DNA from: Ricordea florida
Lineage: Eukaryota > Cnidaria > Anthozoa > Corallimorpharia > Ricordeidae
Reading direction: 5' to 3'
Assembly (NCBI GenBank): GCA_949710005.1
Contig: OX453275.1
Coordinates: 3,007,473-3,071,472 of the forward strand
Length of the DNA stretch: 64,000 nucleotides
Each line of letters opens with the position of its first letter. Position 1 is the first letter of the stretch. This document shows, in pieces, positions 35,405 through 47,064 of the stretch. The notes under the pieces were generated by a model, which ran no database searches, had not been told where the DNA came from, and was given only the letters and a program-made list of their open reading frames with translations. The translations under genes were made by a program, and so were the position numbers.

Positions 35405-36132
35405 AAAAAACATTTAACATCTAGAGTAAAATGCTACATCAGTTGATAAAAACAATTTAAAATATTAAAAATTTTTAAGTGATCACAAACGAGGCAACTT
35501 AGTTGAAATAATTATGATTCTTAGTATCAAATTCTAATGCGGGGGAAATATGCTATTAAAAAACGAGAAAGGTAGCTCAGTTTAAAAGGTAAAGGTACTG
35601 CGTCGAAAAATTGTTAAAATAATGAAAAGACTTTCCAAATTGACTAAAAGCCATGCAACATTTGCAGCTGGTTACATTACATTCCAGACTGTCCCGACTT
35701 CTATTATCGAAGCATACATTAAATACATTTAAAAAGGTGCAAAAAAAAGCCCAGTTAATAGGCTTAACTACAATACATATGCCTTCACTATGTAAAAGCT
35801 GTTTGGATGGTAAATAATAGTAAAAATAGTAAAAGTCGTAGTCTCCTGGACACATCGACTTCTAGTCAAACAGAAACAAAATTAAAAAAAATATACTTTT
35901 GTCTCTTCGGTTCTTTCCCAAATTAAATGAAGGGTTGATTGGTAAACGCTACATTTTGCGATTGGAGAGTAGGGCTGAGTTATCAAATCATCTTTCCATG
36001 AAAAGTAGGGCGTACGACGTATAGCTGACAAGAGACATATGTTAAAATACCATTTTCCAAGTTGCTGAGAGTCGGCGGTCTCAGTATAGGGAGTGTTCTG
36101 ACTTGTGGTAGGTTTCAATGAAGCGAACAGTA

Positions 36133-39100
36133 TCAGTCGAGTATTACGATGGTCTCACTTTCATCTTCAGTACCTTCCTCGACTTCTGCTCTGTAAGGGG
36201 ATTGAGATCTCTCATAAGAAGGGCCAACTTTCTCAAAGACATTGGTCAGCTTTTGGTGACTGTGAGTGATACAGATTACTTGGTAGCCAATAACACCGCG
36301 CACTGCAAGGGCCCGAGAAAATGACCTATCGCTGCCTCGCACTCCCCACTGGGGATTGTTGCGTTTGTCCTTATCTTGCACTTGGAATTCTTCATCGTTG
36401 AAAATGATGTCATCTGTGACGAAGTTCATCCCTTGTAAAGCAGATGCGTTGTTTAGCACCACTTGATATCGTTGTTCACTTCGCATGTAATGCTCGGAGG
36501 GGTATTTGGCCATGTAGTCGTACCTCCTGGTAGATTCATGAGCCAGTGCCACGCCAGCAATGCGGTTGATATTATCGTGAAACATCTTTTCCTTGCATTT
36601 GTCAACAAACTTTTGTTGGAAACAGCTCAGTTGTTTTTTCTTCTCTTCATCCTGTCCGCAGTCAACTGAAACTTTATCCATGGTGAATGGGCTATCTAAC
36701 CGTCCTACATTCGTCTGTACCTCCTCAAAACTCGTGTCGTTCAACAAGAGCGAACGGGCAGCGTTCTTCGTTTTCTTTGCCCATGATGGCCAGTCTTGAA
36801 CGAATTCGTCCCAGAGGTCGTCCCTTTCATCGCTTGACAAGGGGTTAACAGTCTTCTTCAAACATTCTTGGTAGACTCGCTGGCCAAACAAAAGACCCCT
36901 GCCGAACGTACACTTGTGCCAACGATGGTCATTTTCATTAAACTCGTACATTTGTTTGATGTCATCATCAACTGTCCAGTACAAACGAAAGCTTAAGCAT
37001 TCTGCGAGGCTTTTGATGATCGACCTGGTCACGCCAATTCCACGACCGTTTTGTGGGAGAACCACATACCTCAAATTTATCTGTCTGTCTTTGGGTACTA
37101 CTTTCATGGCAATCGTCCGCTTTAGATCTACCAAGTGCTGCTTTTCCACAACAAGAAATATGTTGAACTCAAGTGTGCCCTCCTGCACAGTTTCATCTCG
37201 TTCTTCGCCTTCCTCCGTGGCGCTCCACGGATCCTCTTGGAGGTAGTAGTTTCCCATTATGTTGGACTGTGGGCCAGGGCGGATTGTTGGGATGAAAATA
37301 GGTGCCAGAGTATTTGCGGGATCGACAAACGTCATCCGCATAGTCTCAAGATCTTTTTGCACGGATACAGTCATCCGTACCTCAAGGCAAAACCTTTCGC
37401 GAACCTCGCTTTTCTCCAGGTGCATCTCATTTTCGGGAAGCGATTGATCTTCCACAATACAGCAGGAAACACGAGATACCTGATGGGCAAATAGCCGTTC
37501 CCTGGCCTTCTTCATGAGGCTACACACTACAGCGTCTTGTGAATCAACTTTTTGTACTAAGTCAGGGTCGAGCTCAACTGCAAAATGATCCTTGTCACTA
37601 AGGATTTTTGTTAGGGCAACTGGCCAAAGTGTACGCTTCTCCACAATATTGGGCTCTCGCAGAACTAAAGCATTTTTCTAAAGCTTTAGCAACTGCTCCA
37701 GCCTGCGGACAGGATCAATTTTCTTGTTAGGCATCTTTAGGATCTTGGTCATTTCCTCTATTATTCGTATGTGGTTTTCTGTGGCTTGTCTTTCATATGA
37801 GCCACTTGATGTTTCTCTGAGTTGGTCCGGAAGTGTGGTGTGGTCCAACAGAGAACTTTTATAACTAGGATGTGGGTTGACGTTGCGAATCTCTTCCCTG
37901 CAAACATCAATAACGACATTCATGTTCTTGGAAAGAAACTTAAGAAGATCAAGTCGACCTGCAGGTCTCACCACACGAAACAACTCCTCGACATCGCTTT
38001 TAAGACATTCCACTAGCTGAAGAGGGGAGTGTTTGTTCCGCTGTAAGTTTCGAGAAGATTGCACCACAATGTTAAACATTTTTTCAAGTAGGTCGTGAAA
38101 TAATTCAATGCAAAGACCTTTCCTACCTTCCTCGTCACAACGCGTCCAGTCCTTCTTTAATTTGCGAAATGAAACCCGATTTTTGCACTTTTTGGACTCA
38201 ATTACTTGACAAACATAGTCTCGAGCTTTAACTGTGCAATAGCTAAGTACTCTACCTTCACATAGCATCTCAGCCAATTCTCTGTGATCTTCGGGAACCT
38301 CTCGAGAAGCAGCACTGTAAGCGTCTTCTACTGCAGTGATCAACTTTCTTCTAAACATTTCCAGAGAATCTTCGACGGCAGTTAAAACAAATGTCAAGGT
38401 TTCTTCTGATCTCAAAAACTCGTCACAAATGATACTGAGGTTTTCTGCGTCACTACTGAAAAGCACATTTTTCTCGGCTAGGAAAGACTCCGCAAGAATG
38501 TCCGATTGTTGAACACCATAATAAATCTCAAATATTGGATAATTAACTTTGACATTTACTTCCTCGACCCTCTGGGAAACTTTTTTGACACTGGCACACG
38601 ATTTATTTAGTTGGGTTTTAAGCTTCATGGCAGCCCAATGGACCTTGTTTAGAAACGGATGAAACTTGTTCTTTGTCCTGACAGTATTTATATGGTTGTT
38701 AATTACATCCTTTAAGGTCTTAAGAAAATCGGGATTGTTTGGATGAAACACAATAACATCACTTTCCTCTTGTAACCTTTCCAGAAGATCATCTCCCCCA
38801 AGCTGAGGTAGCTTCCCTTTAACTTCCTTGTACCTCTGGGGGATGTTCCCATCTTCAGTGGACAACAAAGTCGACCACGCCCTTTTAAGGTTCTCTCTCT
38901 GTTCCTCGTAACGAACTTGAAAGGCCTCCTGGTTTTCTTCATGCTGGTACAAATGGGGTGCGGTCACGGAGTCTCTGCCTGGGTTGTCGATGAGAACAAG
39001 CTTCGGCCTTAATACGTATTCGAACTCATCGTGCATTCTAAAGATAGTACTTAAATCTTCTAATGAGACTGGGCGCCCAGAGTGACCACCAGCAAAGAAG

Positions 39101-42100
39101 AAAATCAGATCAGATTTGCTCAGCTGAACATCAATTTTGTCGTCTCCAACTTTATCCCCGAGGCCCGGAAGGTCTTCAAACACCACGTCGACGTCTAACA
39201 CAAGATGACCAGAACTTGAACACTTCCTCTCTTTTAAATACTTAAAAATTGGGAAAGGCCCCTGAAATTCTACAAAGGCTGCATCATCTAAGGCCGTGAC
39301 TTCCATGAACTTCTCCTTCATTATGTTATTCATCGTTCGAGTACCAAACATCAGGTTTCTGGTGGACAACTTTCTTGTGTAAAGACACCTGCACTTTATT
39401 TCCGTACTTAAGGCGGACAGGCACCGGGGTCTGACTTCCTCCTGGACCCGAAGGCAATGGACCGTCAGCCATCCTAACGTTATCGGGTAGCCCAGAATTT
39501 AAAAGAAAATTCAGCATGTAGCTTTTACCAACCCCTTGAAGCCCTAAAACAGCTACAGTAAGACTTAAACTATTTTCTGAAGTAAGTTTGGAATGAAAAT
39601 TATCGATACTCTCACTGATTAACTTTTCAACTTTCTTCATCTCACTTTTGCTCTTTTTGGACCACTTGTCTTCTTGTTGATAAAGCAAATACCACGTTCC
39701 TTCCATTACAAGTGATAAATGACTTATTTTCTCCCAAAGTTCATGCTCTGGTGTTACGCCACTGAATGTCATCGCTTTTTTCTTTGTATAGCCGACTATG
39801 TCTGCCAAACAGAAAAAAGAAGAATAGAATGATAATTACAATAAAGTTAGACAAAGAGAAAGAGATAAAGGGGACGGTGTGGGGAGGGAGCGAGAGAGCA
39901 GCCAAACAAACAGGTACAGGCATAGGTAGTTGGCAGAAAGGGGAAGGCGGAAAAAAAACAGAGGGGATGGGGGAAAGGGAAGAGACCAAGGAAGCAGGAA
40001 GGGAGATGAAAAGGAAAGGTTTTCAAAAAAGGAGGTAATGAATGTTTGGAAGAAAGGACAAGGGAAAGCCAGTGGAGGGGCAAAGCCAGAGAAAGCCAAT
40101 GGAAGGGGCAGGGCAAGAGAAAGAGAGCAACGAGGAGGGAAAGAAAAACGGAATTTGGGAAGGAAGAGTGGTGAAAAGTGGATAAAATTCTTACCTAAGG
40201 CAGCCTTGACACCAACTTCAATGCACTGTGCTTTTAACGCTGTCATATCGCCAAATGACAGAAGAGGGAACACACACTGGGGACGTTTAACTATCTGCCC
40301 AAGCCCTCTAAAATCTATTTGTGACCCAACAGGAGCAATCATAGTTTTCACGTTGTTAGTATTTAGGTGCTCTGATTGCACAATGCAAGCTTCTAATTCC
40401 GTCCCATCTCTTTCACTTTCAGCAGTGATAAGGAAAAGAAGTTTCTTGTGCTCACTTCCATTCAATGTAATGATATTTTAAGATTCCATAAGCTGAAAAG
40501 CACTGGCTGCCTCTTTCAATGCCAAACTTATCCTTCCACTCTTGCTGCCAACTGTTTCTCTTATCAGCAATCCACGGACAGTGAAAGGTTTTGATTTATA
40601 TGGATCAAATCTAATCCTTGTTATGGCAGAATCCCCATATGTAATTACGGCAGCCCTGGATTTTCCTGGAACAACATTCAAGCTACTAGCCAGGCACTCA
40701 ACAAAGTCAAGTTGCTTGGTAATATCTTCCTGAGAGACATTAGCTGAATAGTCCAATGCAAAGACTATGTCTGCTGTGAATTCTTTATCTGCTAAATGAA
40801 GACAACAAAGGACACATGTCTGTACTTGTGAGATACAACGTGAGATAATTTTAATAACATGTTTTTTCCTTACATCCTACTTCCCTCGTGCATGTTTAAA
40901 ATTCAGAAGCAGCAAAGGTTCAACATTAGTCACTATCAGTCAGCTAATGACAAGTAGCTGTTACATCAAAAAAATAATAATGATCTTAAATACATATATT
41001 TTAATGAAGTCATTTGTCACAGCTAGACAAATAATAATGGCAGGGGAATATTAGTTTGTGACAGTACAGAGCAAGCAGACAAACAATATCACCCTGATGT
41101 GTTCATTCTTAACAAGGGACGTTTTGAGAAATCCATTACACTTTTGTTCATTCCTTTCATTATTTCTCAGTACATGAAATGTTCAAGAATTCTGGGAAAG
41201 CAAAATAGAAATATGGAGAGATTTGTTCTGTTGTAAAATTGGTTCACAATGGGACTTCTGATTGGAAAAGAACAAACGAGGGCATGTTTTCAATTGTTCA
41301 TATAAGCACTGGTAATATGCATATATCATAACAACCATTTTTTCACCCATGAAAAGACTTAGTTGTTGTTCAAATACAATTACATGATGGTAGTCATTTT
41401 ACCTGACTCTGCAAACTGAGACTCTGGAGAAGACACAAAGGGCTTCTTATTTCCTGGTACAAAGACAACAAAGAATAGTACGCACAAAATAAATAGAGAA
41501 GAAAGGATACATAATTACATAAATAACCATAAACAGATCCAAAATAACCATTAAACATATCAAAATATTATTATAATAAAGAAATGCATATTAGAAATTA
41601 GACTGTGAACAGTCTGACTTTTTGCTTCAGACCCTGGCCGTACCAATGTTAAAGCTTATAAGGAGAAAAGGCACAACACTGAGTTATGGCAATGGGGAGA
41701 ATGCTGCATGCCGCATTACCCATGCCTCACCCTCCTACTGTGAGATGGTGTGTCGTTTTCCGCACACAGATACTGTTTGCAGTCCATTCAGAAATGGGTT
41801 TTTTGCATCAAATTAAATCCAAATTTACAGTATTTGACAATATTATAATGTAAATGTTCCATTAGATTCACCTTCTCCACTGGCAACATTGTCAGAGGAT
41901 TTCCGTTTCCGCATTTGTACTCCATTCGATTGGATGGCACCACAAACTGCAGAGTCTTTACCTATTTAAAAAAAGAATCTTTGACTGTTGCATACTTTAA
42001 CTATGTGACGAGACTCACCAATTACCAGAATGTACATGTACTATATAAATATTATTGTTGTAGCTTAATCATGAGAACCAACTGACCTTCCATTAAATCA

Positions 42101-42156
42101 TCCACACTGCTCACTTGGGACGAGGACGCCTTTGGAAATCTTTGGGTTTCTTCCAT
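36133..42156 (-). pseudogene. Pseudogene copy of the vWA-GTPase-glycosyltransferase gene
   Basis: All five exons are alignable to the arm 1 gene: 42156-42087, 41961-41872, 41453-41403, 40788-40195 and 39801-36133, with the same exon lengths (70, 90, 51, 594) and intact GT/AG sites. Three lesions break it: an in-frame TAA in the vWA exon (about 40478-40480), a 29-bp deletion in the GTPase domain near 39338-39346 that shifts the frame, and a TAG at 37678-37680 where arm 1 has a Gln codon. The remaining frames are still closely similar over their length, so decay is recent. It could still be transcribed and spliced. Confidence 0.88.
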
Positions 42157-42286
42157 CCTTCATTTATCTCCTATCATCTTTTCAGTCTTGGTTAAGATGC
42201 TGAAATTTTAGTTATCATTCAGTCAGTCATCTTCACTACTGAAATATTATTAATTCACTAATCATATACATGATAAACTTACTTGT

Positions 42287-42317
<31 letters not shown>

Positions 42318-42536
42318 TGTAACACTAGTGCAAAAAGTGTAACACCAATGTAAATTACACATCAAAATTCTGGATTATGATTGGCTGAAAGACAATAGCA
42401 AATTTTCCAAGCCAATGATATGACATAAAATGACAAAAATTTTCTGCAAACTTTGAAAAAAGTTTTCTCAAGCAAGAAAAAATGGCTACATTAAATTAAG
42501 AAAGGTTTCCTCTTGCCAATATTTTTTTCAAGTTTA

Positions 42537-42664
42537 TGTTGTAGTTCAATTTTTCCCTTGGTCCAAATTTTATTTTCCTTTGTTTCAAACTCATTATCAT
42601 ACATAACCATACAAAAAAACAAAGGAAAATAAAATTTGAACCAAGAAAAAAATTGAACTACAAC
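42537..42664. repeat. Hairpin MITE, copy 3
   Basis: Arm 2 counterpart of 17483-17612, with GTAGTTCAATTTTTCCC and its complement at the ends. Confidence 0.75.
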
Positions 42665-42856
42665 ATACATATTATTACTAAGTAATCATATGGTTTTTCT
42701 TGTTCAATTTGGAATTGTGAGTTTTTCAAAAAGCTCATCTGTGCAAATTAATTCCAAATTGAACAAGAAGAACCGTATGTAATGACACTGATTGATCATC
42801 ACAGTTATGTACACAACTTAAAAGCAGATGTGAAATTAAAGCCTGAAAAAAAACTC

Positions 42857-42929
42857 AGGTCTGAACAGGATTCAAACCCATGACCTCTGCGATACCGGTG
42901 AATTGCTCTACCAACTGAGCTATCAAGCC
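42857..42929 (-). tRNA. Degenerate tRNA-like repeat, mirror of 17210
   Basis: Minus-strand GGCTTGA and TCAGACC ends and a GGTTTGAATCC B box remain. The 5' side of the anticodon stem has changed so that it no longer pairs well. Probably a dead copy. Confidence 0.4.
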
Positions 42930-43024
42930 AACTGGGAGCTGGTCATGTTGTGAGTTAGTAATATACCCGTAGATGGAGAAGAATGCAAGTGAATATGCAA
43001 AATTAAAGCCTTAAAAAAAAACTC

Positions 43025-43097
43025 AGGCCTGAAAAGGATTCGATCCCATGACCTCTGCGATACTGGTGCAGTGCTCTACTAATTGAGCTATCAAGCC
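43025..43097 (-). tRNA. tRNA-like element, Thr(AGT)-like anticodon
   Basis: Minus strand: acceptor GGCTTGA/TCAGGCC, anticodon stem CTGCA/TGCAG in slightly altered form with loop CCAGTAT, B box with one change. Anticodon AGT would be threonine, again with C at position 33. It mirrors 17028-17103 but is better preserved. Confidence 0.45.
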
Positions 43098-43104
43098 AAC
43101 TTTT

Positions 43105-44204
43105 CAGACTTTCATTTTGCAGCTGCTTAAGTTGTGTAAATAACTCCGATGATCAATCAATGTCATTACATATTACTCTGCGTATGGTCTTTCATATATA
43201 TTCACTTGCAAAAACCGTATGATTACCATGCAAAATATCATTATATGCCAATGAAAACAGGCCACACTTCTTTGTTGCTAAATGCTGATCCGCTCACACA
43301 GAGGGCATTTTTTCAGCAGGGTACTATAGGTATTCAAGAGGGCATGATTAGTTGATCTTGACTGGTTAACAGTTGCTTAGTAACTGATACGATTTCAGTT
43401 GCAGCATAGATTTGAAACCATGTTTTGCTATAATTTTTACAATAAAATCTTCATTGAACCAATTGATCAGTTAAATCGATTGTCATTTGTCGCAGTATTG
43501 AACAGGTTTCGATCAATAATTTTGCCATTTATGCAATAAACAGGTACCGTAATTGCAATGTATCCCAATGACAACTATCTTACTCATATTATCTTACTGA
43601 TGATGGCAAATAGCCGAAAACGTTTGGTTTTTACCTTTTTAACTTTACAAAAATCTTTTAACATTTTAGCCTTGAAAATAACATACTTTTTTTTATCAAG
43701 AGAACATTATGGAGATATCTTACTCATATTTTCAAAGTTTTCTAAATTTTGCAAAACCCTTGAAAATATAAGTGAAATGAATGGTAAATGACCCACAGGC
43801 ACAAGCGATTACATACACTCATCCCACCTAGACAGGCGGTGAAAAATCTAACTAGGACTGTTTCGAGAGAAGATAATTTTTCTGAGAATTTAGATGTTTC
43901 ATCGGGAATCAGGCAACAAGTAAAAGAAACAGCCAATCACTGAATACACTTCCTGCAATGTAGTCCCAATTTCGGAAAGTTTTGCTTTTTTACGGGAATA
44001 TCTGTGAAAAAATTGGTTTATAGGTTTGAAAATGTTCAGGGATAATATTTCACCCATGATTAATAAGAAATCAAATGGTATACTCGTGAAATTAGCGAAT
44101 AATGTCCCCCTGCGGTTTGAACAAAATCTTATAATGACCAATAATGTCCCTCCCCTAAGGCATGGAAAAATTATTAGAATTTGGACAAAACTCGGAGGGA
44201 AATT
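43105..44204. other. AT-rich intergenic part of arm 2
   Basis: Mirror of about 16.2-17.0 kb. No gene is supported. Frames such as 43558-43791 have no domain. Confidence 0.4.
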
Positions 44205-45131
44205 GGCATAGTCTAAAACATGGACTGGACTCTGGACTCCAGAAAAAATTAAAATTGTACAAGGTTGCACAAAAAAATAAAAATTGTACAAGGTTGGCAC
44301 CACAGGGGGATCTGTCACATAACGCTCCCCATAATCTTTTCATCTGAAAACATATTCAGCCGTCAATAATCGTAAATGATCCAAAAAGGCATCGGTCTAA
44401 CAGTTACCTTGAAAGATACGGGTAATAGAAATGTCGCAGTTGTTCTGTTTAAACTGGTGCGTGCCGACAGGAGGTGGTTATCATAACTTAACTACAGTTT
44501 TTACAATAAAGAAAATCGTTCAGTTGACACCCAGAGCATGTGTACTGGTAAATATTGTAATAGTATGCTAACGTATAGTCACGTTTTAATATTGAAACTG
44601 TCGCAATATATCCTATGACGATCATTTCAATATGTTTTAGGGGTTCGCTAACAATCAGCAATTGTTTTCTATCATACACCCCTTTGCACCATAGATATAA
44701 AAACAAAACACTTTGCCAAAAATGTGCATGCACCCTCCCTCCTCCACACCGCCCCCACCCCCACCCCCCATTTTATAGTGAGGCAAAAACCCGGTGTTAT
44801 ACACAAAAAATCATGTTTACAACCCAGCATCTTTATTCAATATTCTGTAGATTTTTTTGTTTTTTCAATTTATTTTTTCAATTTTTTTTTTTTTTTACCC
44901 GGAGGTGGTAGCATTACGTGACATTCTAGAAAACAGCTGTAACACTTTAATTAGTTATTATTATGTCTTATATTAAATACTCGTGTCACGTGACATGTGG
45001 CTCAAAAGCCTGTGTTATGAACCACAATTTTAATTTTTTTTTTTTTTTAGTTTTATTTTAATTTTTTTTTTGATATTTTTTGTAATCTGGAGTCCAGAGT
45101 CCAGGGTCCAGCCCAGCTTTTAGACTATGCC
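44205..45131. mobile_element. TIR element present only in arm 2, 9-10 bp target duplication
   Basis: The ends GGCATAGTCTAAAA and complement (right end at 45131) begin TIRs of about 45 bp that include GGACTCTGGACTCCAG. GAGGGAAATT (44195-44204) and AAGGGAAATT (45132-45141) flank it, and arm 1 carries a single uninterrupted GAGGGAAATT at the same point. A 9-10 bp duplication points to a Mutator-like (MULE) non-autonomous element. No transposase frame is inside. Confidence 0.8.
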
Positions 45132-45549
45132 AAGGGAAATTATTGGATTTTGGACAAACCGCAAGTGAAATTAATTTCACGAGTAAACCATTATTTTGAT
45201 TTCCTATTAATATCATGGCTACACCTGAACATTTTCCAACCCAGGCACCATCTTGGCACCGTAGGAGAAGTTGCCATAACAACATTGTAATTTCACACGT
45301 TAAATCATAAATTAACGGTTAAAGTTCGCGCCGAAATTAAGGAGTAATTTGTCCCCCACGATATTGACCCAGTAAAAAACCGTAATTCTGATTCAGTACA
45401 TTTGGAATGCGAGCTCAACGTCGGTTTGCCAAGCAAAAACTATCCCAAGCACTAGTGAGTTGTACGAAACAATAACTGTTAAGATGAATGCAGTTACTTA
45501 GTTTGGGAGTAACTGGAGAATACCCTTCCACATTTACCGCGTTACTGAA

Positions 45550-45860
45550 AACTGTGGCTACGCGTACGCCGTGCAAAATTAATTCAAGACTTTCATGTCC
45601 CATTGAACCTGGCTACGCGGTACGCGATACAAAATCAATGCAAGAATTTGAGTTCTCCTAGAACCTGGCTGCGGTGCGCGGTACAAAATCAGTGCAAGAA
45701 TGTGAGTTCTAGAAGCTGGCTACGCGGTCACGCGGTACAAAATCAATGCAAGAATTTGAGTTTTCCTAGAGGCCAGCTACGCGGTACGCGGTAAAAATGC
45801 AAGAATTTGAGGTCTCCTACAGGCTGGCTACGCGGTACGCGGTATGCCGTGCACATAAAT
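45550..45860. repeat. CGCGGTACGCGGTA tandem repeat, mirror copy
   Basis: About five units with GGCTACGCGGTACGCGGTA and AATCAATGCAAGAATTTGAG parts, reverse complement of 13680-13995. Confidence 0.7.
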
Positions 45861-45874
45861 GTAATGTATTTGTT

Positions 45875-46004
45875 GTAGTTCAATTTTATCCTTGGTTTAA
45901 ATTTTATTTTCCTTTGTTTCAAACTCATTATAATAAAATTAATTACCATACCAGAAAACAAAGGAAAATAAAATTTGAATCAAAGAAAAAATTGAACTAC
46001 AACA
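45875..46004. repeat. Hairpin MITE, copy 4
   Basis: Arm 2 counterpart of 13534-13665. Confidence 0.75.
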
Positions 46005-46717
46005 TTGCGTAGCAGGCTACGCAGAAGTTAATAGATCTGGCAGCAGGGTATTCTGCAGTTATACAGGAGTAACTGCTACAAACTATAATCAGCGACAAAC
46101 TCATGTCGACACCCAGCTCATACTCGCGATTTTTCAGCTTACCACCAAAACGGCCACATAATTTACCCGAATTCTAACCGACAACCGTGAAACACCCGTA
46201 ACTGGCCCAGCTAAGTTTTGCGAATCAGAATGGCTTTTCGTGCTCGAAACTTTTGGAGTCTTTTGAAAAACGTGCGCATGCCAGGGGTTCGCTGTGAGTC
46301 TGGCTCACATGCGAATAAACTGTTCGTCATTACTGCCTAAGACCTTACTTCGGCAATCGGCGCGACTGTCTAAAGCAATACTCAAAAAACACATGAGAAT
46401 ACATCGAGAAATTTAGATTACCTTCAAGAAAAGCTGAGAGAAAGCCAAGCCAAACTCAGAAGCCCAAATCGCGATCGTCCATCCAAGTAGCGTGCATTTC
46501 TTTCTCAACATAATCGACAGACCCCGTCCAATGCCCCCTGGGAGATTAGTCATTCCGCCTGCCAATATTGGTTTCCGTGGCAGGCAGTGTCACGCAAGTA
46601 AGTAAACATTTCAATCCTCCGGGGTGGGGCTGGGTCACTGTGCAAATGTTGCGGTGAGGTGAACTGCTGAGAGTCCAAAAACATTTCGAGAGACTAAGAA
46701 GTCAGTTAGTGATGATC

Positions 46718-46832
46718 CCGGGGGGGGGGGGTACTCGATATATCCCTGGGTGGGGAGGTGCGGCACGCCCCCTCATACCCTGACCCTGTTTAAGACAAAT
46801 ATCGCGGATTTTCCAACCCTGTTTAAGACAGA
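46718..46832. mobile_element. Left half of a TIR repeat split by the Polinton
   Basis: It starts CCCGGGGGGG...GGTACTC and contains ACCCTGACCCTGTTTAAGAC and a second CCCTGTTTAAGACA. The matching half, ending with the complement CCCGGG, is at 61950-62424. The Polinton target copy ACAGA is its last five bases (46828-46832). Confidence 0.7.
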
Positions 46833-47064
46833 AGTAGTAATAAAAAGCGGTTTCTGAGACAAAAAAAAATAAAAAAAAAAAAAATAAAAAAAAGTTTCTG
46901 ATTAAGTTTATAAATTGTTCTGCGACATTTGAATTAGTATGGGTAATCCTTTCTTAAGTTTTAATTTTCGCCGGACCGGGACTAGGATAAAAATAAAAAA
47001 TGATAAATATATGTGATTTAAAAAGAAGAATAATGAAATATAAAATGGAGAATTTAGAAAGATT
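46833..47064. repeat. Left terminal inverted repeat of the Polinton
   Basis: Begins AGTAGTAATAAAAAGCGG and is the reverse complement of 61719-61949, with only small differences in A-run length. It includes an A-rich run, a GGACCGGGACTAGGATAA stretch and the start codon of polB (47045). Polinton ends usually start with AG, as here. Confidence 0.9.

Larger units (their letters stand above)
35405..46530 (-). repeat. Arm 2 of the large inverted duplication
   Basis: Reverse-complement copy of about 12,980-24,775 (see arm 1). It carries the pseudogene copy of the GTPase gene, the tRNA-like repeats, two hairpin MITEs and the CGCGGTACGCGGTA tandem repeat in mirrored order. It lacks the 14047-15400 element and has its own insertion at 44205-45131. 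The outer edge lies within 200 bases of the repeat that hosts the Polinton. Confidence 0.9.

Noticed and set aside
39766-40481. Plus-strand frames of 90 and 183 codons, Lys/Arg/Gly-rich
   Set aside because: They are antisense to the vWA exon and the polypyrimidine intron of the arm 2 gene copy.
44615-44921. Plus-strand frames rich in His, Pro and Phe in the arm 2 insertion
   Set aside because: They come from CCACCC and poly(T) simple sequence inside a non-coding element.
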